A stretch of 64,000 nt of DNA from assembly GCA_963780045.1 (NCBI GenBank), contig CAVZZZ010000001.1:1426001-1490000 (forward strand), in the 5' to 3' direction. Numbering within the stretch: the stretch's first letter is position 1; each line of letters begins with the position of its first letter. The notes below the pieces were generated by a model. It was given only the letters and a program-made list of their open reading frames with translations, did no database searches and had not been told where the DNA came from. Of the stretch, positions 9,973 to 18,867 are shown piece by piece. This stretch comes from JANXQG01 sp963780045 (GTDB taxonomy: Bacteria; Planctomycetota; Planctomycetia; Pirellulales; Thermoguttaceae). The position numbers were made by a program, and so were the translations under genes.

Positions 9973-11334
9973 ATGAAACGCCGCAGTTTTCTCAAATCGG
10001 CGGCCACCGCTGCCGCCGGCATCTCAATCCTTCCCCGCCACCTCCTCGGCGGAAATGGAAACGTCCCGCCGAGCGGGCGATTGAACATCGCCTCCATCGG
10101 CGTAGGCGGCATGGGCGGCAGCGATATCGGCAGCCTGGCCGGTGGCCCGATCAACATGATCGGCCTGTGCGACGTTCACGAGGGGAACCTGGCTGCGGCC
10201 GCCGCGCGATTTCCCGCCGCGAAGACGTTCACCGACTTCCGCAAATTGTTGGACGCGCTGGACAAGAAAATCGACGCCGTGAGCGTCTCCACGCCGGACC
10301 ACATGCACGTGCCGATCAGCATGTCGGCCATCCGCCGCGGCAAGCACGTCTATTGCCAAAAGCCGCTGGCGCACTCGCTCTACGAAGCGCGGCAAGTCGC
10401 GGCCGCCGCACGAAAGGCCCGCGTCGTAACACAGATGGGCATCCAGATCCATTCGAGCATCGAGTACCGCATGGCGACCCGGATCATCCAGGCCGGGGCG
10501 ATCGGGCGGGTCAGGGAGGTCCACTCCTGGTCGAACCGGCCGAGCTGGCCGCAAGGCGGAGGGCGCCCCGCCGGCAGTAGCCCAGTGCCGAAAGAGCTGC
10601 ATTGGGACCTGTGGTTGGGCGTGGCGCCCCAGCGGCCGTATGTAGACCGGGCCTATGCCCCGTTTGCCTGGCGGGGATTCCTCGATTTCGGCGACGGTGC
10701 GCTGGGCGACATGGGCTGCCACATCATTGACCCGCCCTATACCGCTTTGAAGCTGACCAGTCCGACTTCCATACTCGTCGAGGGGCCGGGCTGCACCAAG
10801 GAAATGTTCCCGTCCTGGGAGACGATCCATTACGAATTCCCCGGCACGGAGTACACCGTGGGCAAGACGCTGATGCTGCACTGGTACGACGGCAAGCGGC
10901 CGAAGGACGGGTCGGGCGGCGGCGAGTTGATTGCGAACAAGCCCGCGGATTCGCTTGTGCCGCTGGGCAAGGACCGGCACTTGCCCGAAGAAGGGTCGAT
11001 ATTCGTCGGCGAAAGCGGCAGCATCATCCTGCCGCACATCGGCGGCCCGCAACTGTTGCCGCGGGAGAAGTTCCTCGCCTACAAGCGTCCCAAGCTGCCG
11101 GGCCACGACCATTACGTACAGTGGGTCAATGCCTGTCTGGGCAAAGGCAAAGCCTCGGCCAGCTTCGATTTCTCCGGGCCATTGACCGAGACGGTGCTGC
11201 TGGGCGTGTTGGCGTCGCGGTATCCGGGCAAGAAGCTGCAATGGGACGCGGCCGATCTGCGGCTTACCAATCTGCCGGAGGCCAACGAGCAGGTGCGGGT
11301 GGCGTATCGCAAGGGTTGGGAAGTGGATGACTAA
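9973..11334 (+). CDS. Tat-exported Gfo/Idh/MocA-family oxidoreductase
   Basis: This is a 453-residue protein starting MKRRSFLKSA, a twin-arginine signal, so export to the periplasm-like compartment is expected. GVGGMG at residues 43-48 is the NAD(P)-binding Rossmann turn, and GKHVYCQKPLAHS holds the usual K-P motif of the family. The C-terminal part (FLDFGDGALGDMGCHIIDPP) matches the alpha/beta substrate domain typical of secreted planctomycete members. The substrate is unknown; the family oxidises or epimerises sugars and sugar acids, and some use tightly bound NAD. The gene overlaps the next one by eight bases (ATGACTAA). Confidence 0.9.
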   Translation: MKRRSFLKSAATAAAGISILPRHLLGGNGNVPPSGRLNIASIGVGGMGGSDIGSLAGGPINMIGLCDVHEGNLAAAAARFPAAKTFTDFRKLLDALDKKIDAVSVSTPDHMHVPISMSAIRRGKHVYCQKPLAHSLYEARQVAAAARKARVVTQMGIQIHSSIEYRMATRIIQAGAIGRVREVHSWSNRPSWPQGGGRPAGSSPVPKELHWDLWLGVAPQRPYVDRAYAPFAWRGFLDFGDGALGDMGCHIIDPPYTALKLTSPTSILVEGPGCTKEMFPSWETIHYEFPGTEYTVGKTLMLHWYDGKRPKDGSGGGELIANKPADSLVPLGKDRHLPEEGSIFVGESGSIILPHIGGPQLLPREKFLAYKRPKLPGHDHYVQWVNACLGKGKASASFDFSGPLTETVLLGVLASRYPGKKLQWDAADLRLTNLPEANEQVRVAYRKGWEVDD

Positions 11335-12259
11335 TCACCAATTCGGCGAACTGGCGGCGCTGGTCACGGCCGTGCTGTGGACGCTCTCGGCCTTGGCGTG
11401 GACTTCCGCCGGGCGAGAAGTCGTGCGCTGGCCGTGTCGTTTTTGAGACTGGTTCTGGCCATAGGTCTGTACCTGGTCTTTCTTTACCTCAGCGACAGAA
11501 TGACGCTGCTGGCGAGCGTCGACCTGCGGACCTGGTTGGTGCTGGGCTTCTCCGGCTTCATGGGGTTTTTCGTTTCGGACCTCTGCCTGTTCAAGGCGTT
11601 TTTGCTCATCGGGCCGCGGCTCTCGCTGCTGGTGACCTCGATCACGCCGCCGGCGACCGTCTTAATGTCATGGGCGTTCCGCGGCGGCGGCGGATTCGTG
11701 CGCGGGCGTGGATCGGCATGTGCATCACTCTTGCCGGCGTGCTTTGGGTGGTGATGGAGTGCCGCGCGGGCAATGGGCATCCGCATACGGCGCGGCAGTT
11801 GCGGCACGGCCTGTGGCTGGCCCTGGTCGCCTCGCTCGTGCAGGCTGCCGGAACGGTGCTGGCCGCCGAAGGCGCGGCGAAATTCGAGGTTCCCGAATCA
11901 GCGCGGTTCATGGCCGCGGCTGTCTCCGCCTTCATCCGCATCGTCGGCGCCGTGATAGGTTACTCGCTGCTTACCACCGCGCTGGGCGCTGGCCGGCGAT
12001 GCTTGCAACCGTTCGACAGCGCCGCGCGATGGCCATCATGGCGTGCGGCACCATTGTCGGGCCGTGCCTGGGTGTGACGACGTACATGCTGGCTTTGAAG
12101 GGCTGTCACGAGGGCATCGTCAACACGATCCTGGCGACGATCCCGGTAATGATCCTGCCGTTTTCCGTGTGGCTCTATCGCGAGCCGGTCAGTCCGCGCG
12201 CCTTTGGCGGCGCGGTGATCGCGCTGGCGGGAGTCGCCGTGTTGATGTGGCCGTGGTAG
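11327..12259 (+). CDS. EamA/DMT-family transporter (about three frame breaks)
   Basis: The ATG at 11327 overlaps the stop of the oxidoreductase. The joined reading is about 310 residues with roughly ten hydrophobic helices, for example FLRLVLAIGLYLVFLYL, WIGMCITLAGVLWVVM and AFGGAVIALAGVAVLMWPW. The duplicated EamA fold is visible through the GxxxxxxGVxLM-type ends of both halves. The frame changes near 11400, 11690 and 12000. Members export or import small metabolites such as amino acids or sugars. Coupling to the oxidoreductase suggests a related substrate, but this is not provable here. Confidence 0.75.
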
Positions 12260-12266
12260 ACGTTCG

Positions 12267-12560
12267 TCAATTGGGCTCGCACCATGTTGCAGTCACGCCT
12301 TCATATTCGAATTCAGCTTGGTGCTTTGCGTCATCGAGTGTTTGGTGCCACGTATCCGTCATTGACCGCCATTCAGCATCGCAGCCAAAAAGATAGTACG
12401 CGGTGTCACCAGGATATTGGCAGATTGCAAGTCCGGCCATTCGACCTTGCACAACGCCGGCAACAATTTGACGGCAATTGCCCGTAAAGCGATGCCGTTG
12501 GTCGATCGGCGAAAAGCAGGTTACCCTGGCCCTGCCAATTTCGGATGGTACCTTTGACAT
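12267..12560 (-). CDS. Conserved small hypothetical protein
   Basis: This is a 97-residue protein. Its C-terminal half (YYLFGCDAEWRSMTDTWHQT, then DDAKHQAEFEYEGV) has the even, aromatic-rich character of a real small globular protein, and I recall similar short bacterial hypotheticals with the WHxTxxxAKxQAEFEYEGV pattern. It lies convergent to the EamA gene with only seven bases between the stops. No function can be assigned. The N-terminal 45 residues look less conserved, so the start is uncertain. Confidence 0.6.
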   Translation of the reverse strand: MSKVPSEIGRARVTCFSPIDQRHRFTGNCRQIVAGVVQGRMAGLAICQYPGDTAYYLFGCDAEWRSMTDTWHQTLDDAKHQAEFEYEGVTATWCEPN

Positions 12561-12769
12561 TCACCGCTCGCTACGAATCGATTGCGTGAAATCTGAGATT
12601 TGAGATTTGAAATCAGCAATTGGACATCGCCAGCCCCTCGTTCAAGGTACTCTAGAATTCTCCACTTCAATGGGGTCTCGACGAAACTCCGCTCCGGTCA
12701 TTATACTAGGATTTTGCTGGGTCAGGATTTTCGATTCCTTCGTCCGTAACTGCAAGGCTCGTCCGCGTC

Positions 12770-13429
12770 ATGAATTCCGATCCGGTCTACTCTGAAATCG
12801 CTCGCTGGGGCGTTGTGCCGGTGATTGCCATTGAGTCGGTCGAGTGCGCGCTGCCGCTGGCGGATGCATTGCTGGAAGGCGGGCTGGGCGTTGTCGAAAT
12901 CACTTTCCGTACCGAGGCTGCGGCCGACGTTATTGCGCTGATGTGTCGCGAGCGGCCCGAGTTGCTCGTCGGCGCGGGCACCGTGCTTTGCGAGTCGAAC
13001 GTCCGCGCGGCCAAGGCGGCCGGCGCCAGGTTCGCCGTCGCTCCGGGGCTGAACCCGGCCACCGTCCGCGCGGCCCAGGACGCCGGGCTGCCCTTCGCGC
13101 CCGGCGTCTGCACGCCCAGCGACATCGAAATGGCGTTAAGCCTGGGCTGCGGCGTGCTCAAGTTCTTTCCGGCGGAGGCCTGGGGCGGCATCGACATGCT
13201 GCGGGCGCTGGCCGCGCCTTACGCCCATACGGGCGTTCGCTTCGCTCCGACCGGCGGCATCAACCTCACGAATCTGGAGAGTTACCTTCACTTCAAGTCG
13301 GTGGCCGCGGTCGGCGGCACGTGGATCGCCCGGCCGGAAGACCTGGCTGGCGGCAAGTGGCAGCTCATCCGCGACCGCTGCAAGGCGGCACTGGACGTCG
13401 TCCGCAAGGTGCGAGGGCCCGCGGCGTGA
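12770..13429 (+). CDS. eda: KDPG/KHG aldolase
   Basis: This is a 219-residue class I aldolase that cleaves 2-keto-3-deoxy-6-phosphogluconate (or 4-hydroxy-2-oxoglutarate) to pyruvate plus an aldehyde. VVEITFR contains the catalytic Glu43 and Arg47. VGAGTVL (from residue 67) and APGLNP are phosphate/substrate loops. Lys131 in LKFFPAE is the Schiff-base lysine, and APTGGI is the C-terminal phosphate-binding turn. It is the first gene of a tightly packed set; the GTG of the next gene (13426) overlaps its stop. It would take the end product of a hexuronate or gluconate pathway into central metabolism. Confidence 0.92.
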   Translation: MNSDPVYSEIARWGVVPVIAIESVECALPLADALLEGGLGVVEITFRTEAAADVIALMCRERPELLVGAGTVLCESNVRAAKAAGARFAVAPGLNPATVRAAQDAGLPFAPGVCTPSDIEMALSLGCGVLKFFPAEAWGGIDMLRALAAPYAHTGVRFAPTGGINLTNLESYLHFKSVAAVGGTWIARPEDLAGGKWQLIRDRCKAALDVVRKVRGPAA

Positions 13430-14810
13430 AGATCGACATGGACCTACGCCCGGCTGACTTGAAGGCCAAGCTGAGCCGCTTTTGGGAGTTTTCGGGCGAG
13501 AAGATCCGCGCGATCGAGGAAAACTATGATCCGGCCGCCGCGCGCCCGTGTTTACGAAGGCGGGCAAGTACACGACCCGCGGCTGGACGGAATGGACGCA
13601 GGGCTTCCAATACGGCGCGGCCATCCTGCATTTTGACGCGACGGGCGAGACGGAATTCCTGGAGATCGGCCGCCGCAACACCGTAGCGAAGATGGCCCCG
13701 CACGTGAGTCACGTCGGCGTACACGACCACGGTTTCAACAACGTCAGCACGTACGGCAATCTCCTGCGGCTGATGAACGAGGGACGCATCGCCGAGGACC
13801 TGTGGGAACGGAACTTCTATGAACTGGCGTTGAAGACGAGCGGGGCAGTGCAGGCGCGGCGGTGGACAGTGATACGAAGCGATGGTGACGGCAAAGGGGA
13901 CAGTCCCATTTTTGCCGAGACAAAAACCGGGACAGTCCCCAACGGGTTCATTTACTCTTTCAACGGGCCGCATTCGCTTTTCGTCGATACGATCCGCTCG
14001 CTCCGCGCGCTGGCCATCGCGCATAAGCTGGGCCACGCGCTGATGGAGGAGAACGACCGGCGGATTTCGCTTTTGGAGCGTCTCCAGGCCCATGCGCTGG
14101 CCACGGCGAGATGGTCGGTTTATTACGGTCATGGCCGCGACGCCTACGACGTCCGCGGGCGGACGGCGCACGAATCGATTTTCAACGTCAACGACGGCGC
14201 CTACCGCTGTCCCAACTCGCAGCAGGGCTATTCGCCGTTTTCCACTTGGACGCGGGGGCTGGCCTGGGCGATGTGCGGCTTCGCGGAGCTGTTGGAGTTC
14301 TTGAAGGCGATCGGCGCGGGCAAGATTGAGATTCCTTTTCTGGAGGCCGCGCGGGCGACGTGCGATTTCTATATTGATCATGCCACGGCCACCGACGGCA
14401 TCCCCTATTGGGACACCGGCGCTCCCGGCCTCTACCGACTGGGAGATTGGCAATCCCGCGCGGCCGAGCCCGAGAACGCGCACGAGCCGGTCGATAGCTC
14501 GGCTGCCGCCATCGCCGCGCAGGGGCTCATGCGGCTGGGACATTTCACGGGCGAGGATCGCTACACGCAGGCCGGTTTCACTGTCCTTCGCACGCTGCTG
14601 GACGAGCCGTATTTGAGCACCCGGAGCGACCACCAAGGGCTGCTACTGCATAGCGTCTACCATTGGCCGAACGGCTGGGACTACGTGCCGCCGGGAAAAA
14701 GCGTGCCCTGTGGTGAATCGAGCTTGTGGGGCGATTATCATATACGCGAGGCGGCGTTGTACGTCGGCCGCTTGGAGGCCGGACTGCCGTACCTGACTTT
14801 TTGGGGATAG
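13426..14810 (+). CDS. GH88-type unsaturated glucuronyl hydrolase (one frame break, repeat insertion)
   Basis: About 460 residues. A GTG at 13426 or ATG at 13438 opens the frame, which breaks near 13542. The alpha6/alpha6-barrel text includes HDHGFN, YSFNGPHSLFVDTIRS, TWTRGLAWAMCGFAELL, DGIPYWD and HQGLLLHSVYHWPNGWDYVP. The last motif is typical of the GH88/GH105 group, which hydrates unsaturated uronyl residues released by polysaccharide lyases. No signal peptide is seen, so it acts in the cytoplasm. Residues encoded by about 13890-13945 come from an inserted palindromic repeat (two GGGACAGTCCC units) that keeps the frame. Position between eda and a cupin supports a role in uronate use. Confidence 0.85.
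13896..13940. repeat. Palindromic GGGACAGTCCC pair inside the GH88 gene
   Basis: GGGGACAGTCCC at 13896-13907 and GGGACAGTCCCC at 13929-13940 form an inverted pair, and each half is itself near-palindromic. The same GGGACAGTCCC core is, to my knowledge, a common dispersed REP-like sequence in planctomycete and other bacterial genomes. It is translated here as part of the enzyme (KGDSPIFAETKTGTVPNG) between two conserved segments. Confidence 0.8.
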
Positions 14811-14841
14811 TAAGTGCGACGCGTAAGCGAGGAGAATGCGC

Positions 14842-15291
14842 ATGATCATCGCCGACTTGCAGAAGATCGAAGGCCGCCGCTATCCCGCGCGGCGGCGGAC
14901 GCAAAACCTGGTGGGCGGGGCCTCGCCGATACAGGCGTCAAATTTCGCTATCGGGCACGTGACCCTCGACCCAAACGGCGGGCAAGTTCCCTGGCACAAC
15001 CAGGAGCAGGAGGAGGTCTACTTCGTCCTCGAAGGGACCGGCGAGATGTGCCTGGGCGAGCAGCGGCAGATTGTCACCACGGGTCAGGCCGTTTATATTC
15101 CATCGGGCGTGTTCCACCAGATGACGAACATCGCCGCCGCGCCGCTGCGGATGCTCTACTGCTACGGGCCCGCGGGCGACGTGACCCATTGGCGGCAGGA
15201 GCTGGCCGGCACGCTGCCGTGCGCGGGCGTTGAGGCCCCGCCGCTGCCGGAAGGGGCTCGGGAACAATGTATTGATGCGCCGGAAGCGTGA
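14842..15291 (+). CDS. Cupin-domain protein, possible uronate-pathway enzyme
   Basis: This is a 149-residue single cupin. The ATG at 14842 is preferred over 14836 because GAGGAG at 14829-14834 gives it a seven-base spacing. The beta-barrel motifs are GGQVPWHNQEQEEVYFVLEG (His52 and Glu57/Glu58 as likely metal ligands) and YIPSGVFHQM (His92). It lies directly after the GH88 gene. A KdgF-like role, opening the ring of 4,5-unsaturated uronate monomers, would fit the context. However, the sequence also matches general sugar-associated cupins, so that role is inferred only. Confidence 0.85.
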   Translation: MIIADLQKIEGRRYPARRRTQNLVGGASPIQASNFAIGHVTLDPNGGQVPWHNQEQEEVYFVLEGTGEMCLGEQRQIVTTGQAVYIPSGVFHQMTNIAAAPLRMLYCYGPAGDVTHWRQELAGTLPCAGVEAPPLPEGAREQCIDAPEA

Positions 15292-15320
15292 GTAAAGAAA
15301 ATGGATAGGATTCTCAAATC

Positions 15321-15401
15321 TCACGCGGAGGCGCAAAGCCGCAAAGACGCAAAGAAACGGATTCGGATTTGCGTCTTTGCGCTTTGGCGCCTTTGCGTGG
15401 G
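15321..15401. repeat. GGCGCAAAG-type inverted repeat
   Basis: The arm at 15321-15355 (with repeated GCAAAG words) pairs imperfectly with 15367-15401. It lies between the cupin and oxidoreductase genes. The sequence belongs to a very common bacterial intergenic hairpin type built from GCGCAAAG units. Confidence 0.65.
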
Positions 15402-15468
15402 CGTTGCTTTTCAAGGTTGATAAACAAGCTATCATTAGCCGAACCTTTCAATTGGACTGGGGTTTCCA

Positions 15469-16625
15469 GTGGAAAAAACGACAACCCATCGCGTCGGCAT
15501 CATCCTCAACGGCGTCACCGGGCGCATGGGCACGAACCAGCACCTGATGCGCTCAATTGTGGCCATTATGCAGGAAGGCGGCGTAAAGCTCGGCGCGGAA
15601 GAGGTGATTATGCCCGATCCGATCCTCGTGGGACGGAATGCGGCCAAGCTGGCGAAACTCTCCGAGCAGGTGGGCGGTGTTTGCTGGACGACGAACCTCG
15701 ACGAAGCGCTGGCCGATCCGCGGTACTCGGTCTACTTCGACGCGCAAACGACCGACCGCCGCGTAGCCGCGGTCACGAAGGCCATCGCCGCGGGCAAGCA
15801 CATCTATTGCGAGAAGCCGACGGCGACCACCACGGCCGACGCCCTGGAGCTTTACCGGCTGCCAGGGCAGGGGGGGTGAAAAGCGGCGTCGTGCAGGACA
15901 AGCTCTGGCTGCCGGGCCTGCTGAAGCTGAAGCTCTTGCGCGATACGGGCTTCTTCGGCCGCATATTCTCCGTCCGCGCCGAGTTCGGTTATTGGGTTTT
16001 TGAGGGCAATACGGTGCCCGCCCAGCGGCCGTCGTGGAACTACCGAAAGGAAGAAGGCGGCGGCCTCATCATCGACATGCTCTGCCACTTCCGCTACGTG
16101 CTGGACAATCTTTTCGGCAAGGTGCAGGCCGTGTCGTGCCGCGGGGCAACGCATATCGACCGCCGCTGGGACGAAAGCGGCAAGCCCTACGACTCTACCG
16201 CCGACGATTCCGCCTATGCCACGTTCGAGCTTGACGGCGGCATTCTGGCTCACATCAACGCGAGCTGGTGCTTTCGCGTCCGCCGCGACGACCTTTTGGT
16301 CTTTCAAGTAGACGGCACCGAAGGAAGCGCCGTGGCCGGGCTGCGCGATTGTTGGATACAGCCCTACGCCGCCACGCCGCGACCGACGTGGAACCCTGAC
16401 GTCGATTGTTCGTTAAGTTATTTCGACAGTTGGCAACGCCTGCCCGCGCAGGCATACGACAACGCCTTTAAGGTCCAATGGGAGCTTTTCCTGCGGCACG
16501 TCGTCAAAGACGAGCCGTTCCGCTGGACGCTATTGGAAGGGGCCAAGGGCGTGCAATTGGCCGAGAAGGGGATCGAATCGTGGCACAGCCGGCAGTGGGT
16601 AGACGTGCCGGAGTTGGAGGCGTAA
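15469..16625 (+). CDS. Gfo/Idh/MocA-family oxidoreductase, cytoplasmic (one frame break)
   Basis: The GTG at 15469 opens a protein of about 385 residues. The N-terminal Rossmann half reads GIILNGVTGRMGTNQHL and contains GKHIYCEKPTA with the conserved Lys-Pro. The frame breaks at about 15862, next to a run of seven G in an AGGGCAGGGGGGG tract. The C-terminal half continues VKSGVVQDKLWLPGLLKLK, then GGGLIIDMLCHFRYVLDNLF, with the typical Asp/His active-site region. No signal peptide is present, unlike the paralogue at 9973. Within this operon it may interconvert keto and hydroxy forms of a sugar acid; the exact substrate is unknown. Confidence 0.85.
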
Positions 16626-17395
16626 ATGCGCCGAGTCGCATTAATCACCGGCGGTATGCGGGGCATCGGTCTCGGGATCGCGCAATGCCTTGCGCGCGAG
16701 GGTTTTGACATGGCGCTGTGCGGCACGCGGGCCGATGCGGAAGTGGCCGCGACGATAGATGCGCTGCGTGCAGTCGGCCGCGAAGTCTTGTATGCTCAAG
16801 CCGACGTCTCCGCCGCCGTCGCACGGCAACGGTTAATTGAGGCCGTCAATGCCCGTTTTGGCGCCTCCACGTGCTGGTGAACAACGCCGGCGTCGCGCCG
16901 AGCACGCGGGCGGACATCCTGGAGGCGACGGAAGAGAGTTTCGATCGCGTGCTGTCGATCAACCTCCGCGGCCCGTACTTTCTCACGCAGGCTTGCGCAA
17001 ACTGGATGGTCCAGCAAAAGCAGGCGGACGCGGCGTTTCGCGGCTGCATCGTCAATATCTCGTCGATTTCGGCCTCGGTTGCCTCGGTCAATCGCGGCGA
17101 CTACTGCATTTCCAAGGCGGGCGTCAGCATGGCCACGCAGCTTTGGGCAGCGCGGCTGGGCGAATTCGACATTCCCGTCTACGAAGTCCGGCCCGGCATC
17201 ATCAAGACCGACATGACCGCCGCCGTCCAGTCCAAGTACGACCGCCTGCTGGCCGAAGGGCTGGCGGTACAGCGCCGCTGGGGCACGCCGGAAGACGTCG
17301 GCCGGGCCGTGGCGGCGCTCGTCCGCGGCGATTTTCCTTATTCGACAGCGCAGGTTGTCATGGTCGACGGCGGACTGACGCTGCCGAGGCTGTAA
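16626..17395 (+). CDS. Short-chain dehydrogenase/reductase (one frame break)
   Basis: About 256 residues, starting immediately after the previous stop. TGGMRGIG (residues 8-15) is the cofactor-binding TGxxxGIG. The frame breaks near 16865, just before LVNNAGVAPS (the NNAG motif). SSISA and DYCISKAG supply the catalytic Ser and YxxxK. RPGIIKTDM and the C-terminal VVMVDGGLTL complete a classical SDR. It resembles 3-oxoacyl-ACP-reductase-like proteins. In an operon with KDPG aldolase and GH88 it could act like KduD, reducing a diketo-uronate to KDG. This is inference from context. Confidence 0.87.
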
Positions 17396-17472
17396 AATCC
17401 ACGTCTGGCGGTCGAATATTCTCTCGTGGCCGGTGCCTATACTGTAGAGCCGGGCAGGGCGAGACGAATCGG

Positions 17473-17973
17473 ATGGGCGGCGTCAACGCGGAAACCTTGA
17501 TACGACTCCTGGACGAGCATACGGCCGCGCTGGTCTTGTATGCCCGGCAGTGGTGCGATGCGCCCGAGGACGTCGTACACGACGCATTTTTGCTGCTCAT
17601 GCGCGAATCCACCGCGCCGGCGAACCCTGTGGGCTGGCTCTACCAGGTCGTGCGGAACAAAGGGCTGAACGCCGCGCGGTCCAGCCGCCGCCGGGCACGC
17701 CACGAGGCTGCCGCCGCCTGTCGCGGCGAGCCGTGGCTTGTCTCCGTGGAAGGCGACCGCCTGGATGCATTCGAGGCGGCCCAGGCCCTTGAGGACCTGT
17801 CGGACGAGCAGAGGGAAGTGATCGTCGCCCGGCTGTGGGGCGGATTGTCGTTTGAGGAGATCGCCAAGATCGGCGGCACGGCGGCGAGCACCGCCCATCG
17901 CCGCTACCAGCAAGGCATTGCCGCCTTGCGAGAGAAATTGGAGGGAATATGTCCCAACAAGAGAAGCCATTGA
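17473..17973 (+). CDS. ECF-type RNA polymerase sigma factor
   Basis: This is a 166-residue sigma-70-family protein starting at 17473. Region 2 is reduced but visible (CDAPEDVVHDAFLLLMRE, NPVGWLYQVVRNKGLNAARS). Region 4 reads LEDLSDEQREVIVARLWGGL followed by SFEEIAKIGGTAASTAHRRY, the helix-turn-helix that binds the -35 element. It overlaps the next gene by 25 bases, the usual arrangement for a sigma and its regulator. It probably drives genes for surface or secreted proteins like those that follow. Confidence 0.88.
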   Translation: MGGVNAETLIRLLDEHTAALVLYARQWCDAPEDVVHDAFLLLMRESTAPANPVGWLYQVVRNKGLNAARSSRRRARHEAAAACRGEPWLVSVEGDRLDAFEAAQALEDLSDEQREVIVARLWGGLSFEEIAKIGGTAASTAHRRYQQGIAALREKLEGICPNKRSH

Positions 17974-18635
17974 ACGATTTATCGCCATTCGAGGCGGCGC
18001 TGGCCGGGCTGGCGCCGCGGGTGGAAGGTTTCGACCGCGAGCGGTTGATCTTTCTGGCAGGGCAGGCCGCGGCGCTGCGGGAAGCTGGAGTTCCGGCTTT
18101 AGCCGGTTTCTCGCGGCAATCGCCGCCGACCATTGCTGCGCAACGGTGCCCGGGCGGAACTCCAGCGCGATGCTTGGCATGGCCGGCGGCGTTCGCGGCA
18201 ATGACGGCCGTGGCTGCGTCGCTGCTGGTAATGCTGTGTACCCGCACCGGGCCGATGATCGCGTCCGCGGGCGTAGAAACGAAGAACACAGGGAGCAACT
18301 TGGTCAGCAGACACGATGTTCAAGCCGAGGAGGGCACACGACCCGTAAGCAGGTGCCCCGTGCGGGATACATCGCCCGGCGCGATGCCGGATTGGCTTGC
18401 TAGTTGGCTTTCGCCTTCGGCGTCGCCGACGCAGCCGGCCGAGGCCGCGGTGGATGCTGCATATGCCGATTCCGATCCCGCATTGCGGGCTGAATTGCTG
18501 CGGCATGGGATCGAATTCCGCCGGGCGCGCATGGCGGCATCCACGGGGCCGATTGTCATCGCAGAAGGCCCGTTGCCGTATTACGAACTACTCAAACGGC
18601 TGACAGGAAAGGGACCGGCAGGGCAGGGGGGATGA
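17949..18635 (+). CDS. Candidate anti-sigma/membrane protein with in-frame repeat insertion
   Basis: This 228-residue protein overlaps the sigma gene by 25 bases. It starts MSQQEKPLNDLSPFEAALAG, like planctomycete proteins that sit behind ECF sigma genes. One membrane segment (AWPAAFAAMTAVAASLLVML) lies near residues 77-97, and the rest is low complexity. Residues encoded by 18084-18166 (EAGVPALAGF ... GGTPA) come from a dispersed repeat bounded by GCTGGAGTTCC and its reverse complement; the frame is kept. The extreme C-terminus (GPAGQGG) is encoded by a G-rich repeat. An anti-sigma role is inferred from position and topology; no zinc-binding HxxxCxxC motif is visible. Confidence 0.7.
   Translation: MSQQEKPLNDLSPFEAALAGLAPRVEGFDRERLIFLAGQAAALREAGVPALAGFSRQSPPTIAAQRCPGGTPARCLAWPAAFAAMTAVAASLLVMLCTRTGPMIASAGVETKNTGSNLVSRHDVQAEEGTRPVSRCPVRDTSPGAMPDWLASWLSPSASPTQPAEAAVDAAYADSDPALRAELLRHGIEFRRARMAASTGPIVIAEGPLPYYELLKRLTGKGPAGQGG
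18084..18166. repeat. REP-like element inserted within a coding sequence
   Basis: The element is bounded by GCTGGAGTTCC at 18084-18094 and its exact reverse complement GGAACTCCAGC at 18156-18166. It contains the CCGGCTTTAGCCGG palindrome shared with copies at 5314 and 58753. It lies in frame inside the anti-sigma candidate. Confidence 0.8.
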
Positions 18636-18667
18636 AAGGAAACCGGGCCGAAGGCCCATCTATTTGC

Positions 18668-18825
18668 CCAGCGAAGGGCGCAGCCCTGGGAAAAGGATGC
18701 AAAGAGAACGGTCATTCGGCCCAATGGGCCAACCGTTTGTCCGACAGGAAAACGATTGGGCCGTTGGCCCGGCGGACGGCATGCGGATGCGTGTGACTGT
18801 TCTTCAGGGCTTCGCCCTTCGCTGG
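18668..18825. repeat. Inverted repeat CCAGCGAAGGGCG upstream of a secreted-protein gene
   Basis: CCCAGCGAAGGGCGCAGCCC at about 18668-18688 is matched in inverted orientation by GGGCTTCGCCCTTCGCTGG at 18807-18825. Between them are further small palindromes built on GGGCC/GGCCC. The 232-base interval between genes (18636-18867) is filled by this element; I see no gene in it. Confidence 0.65.
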
Positions 18826-18867
18826 ATAAACCGACGCCCTTCGGGGCACACGAGCAGGAACCCAACC

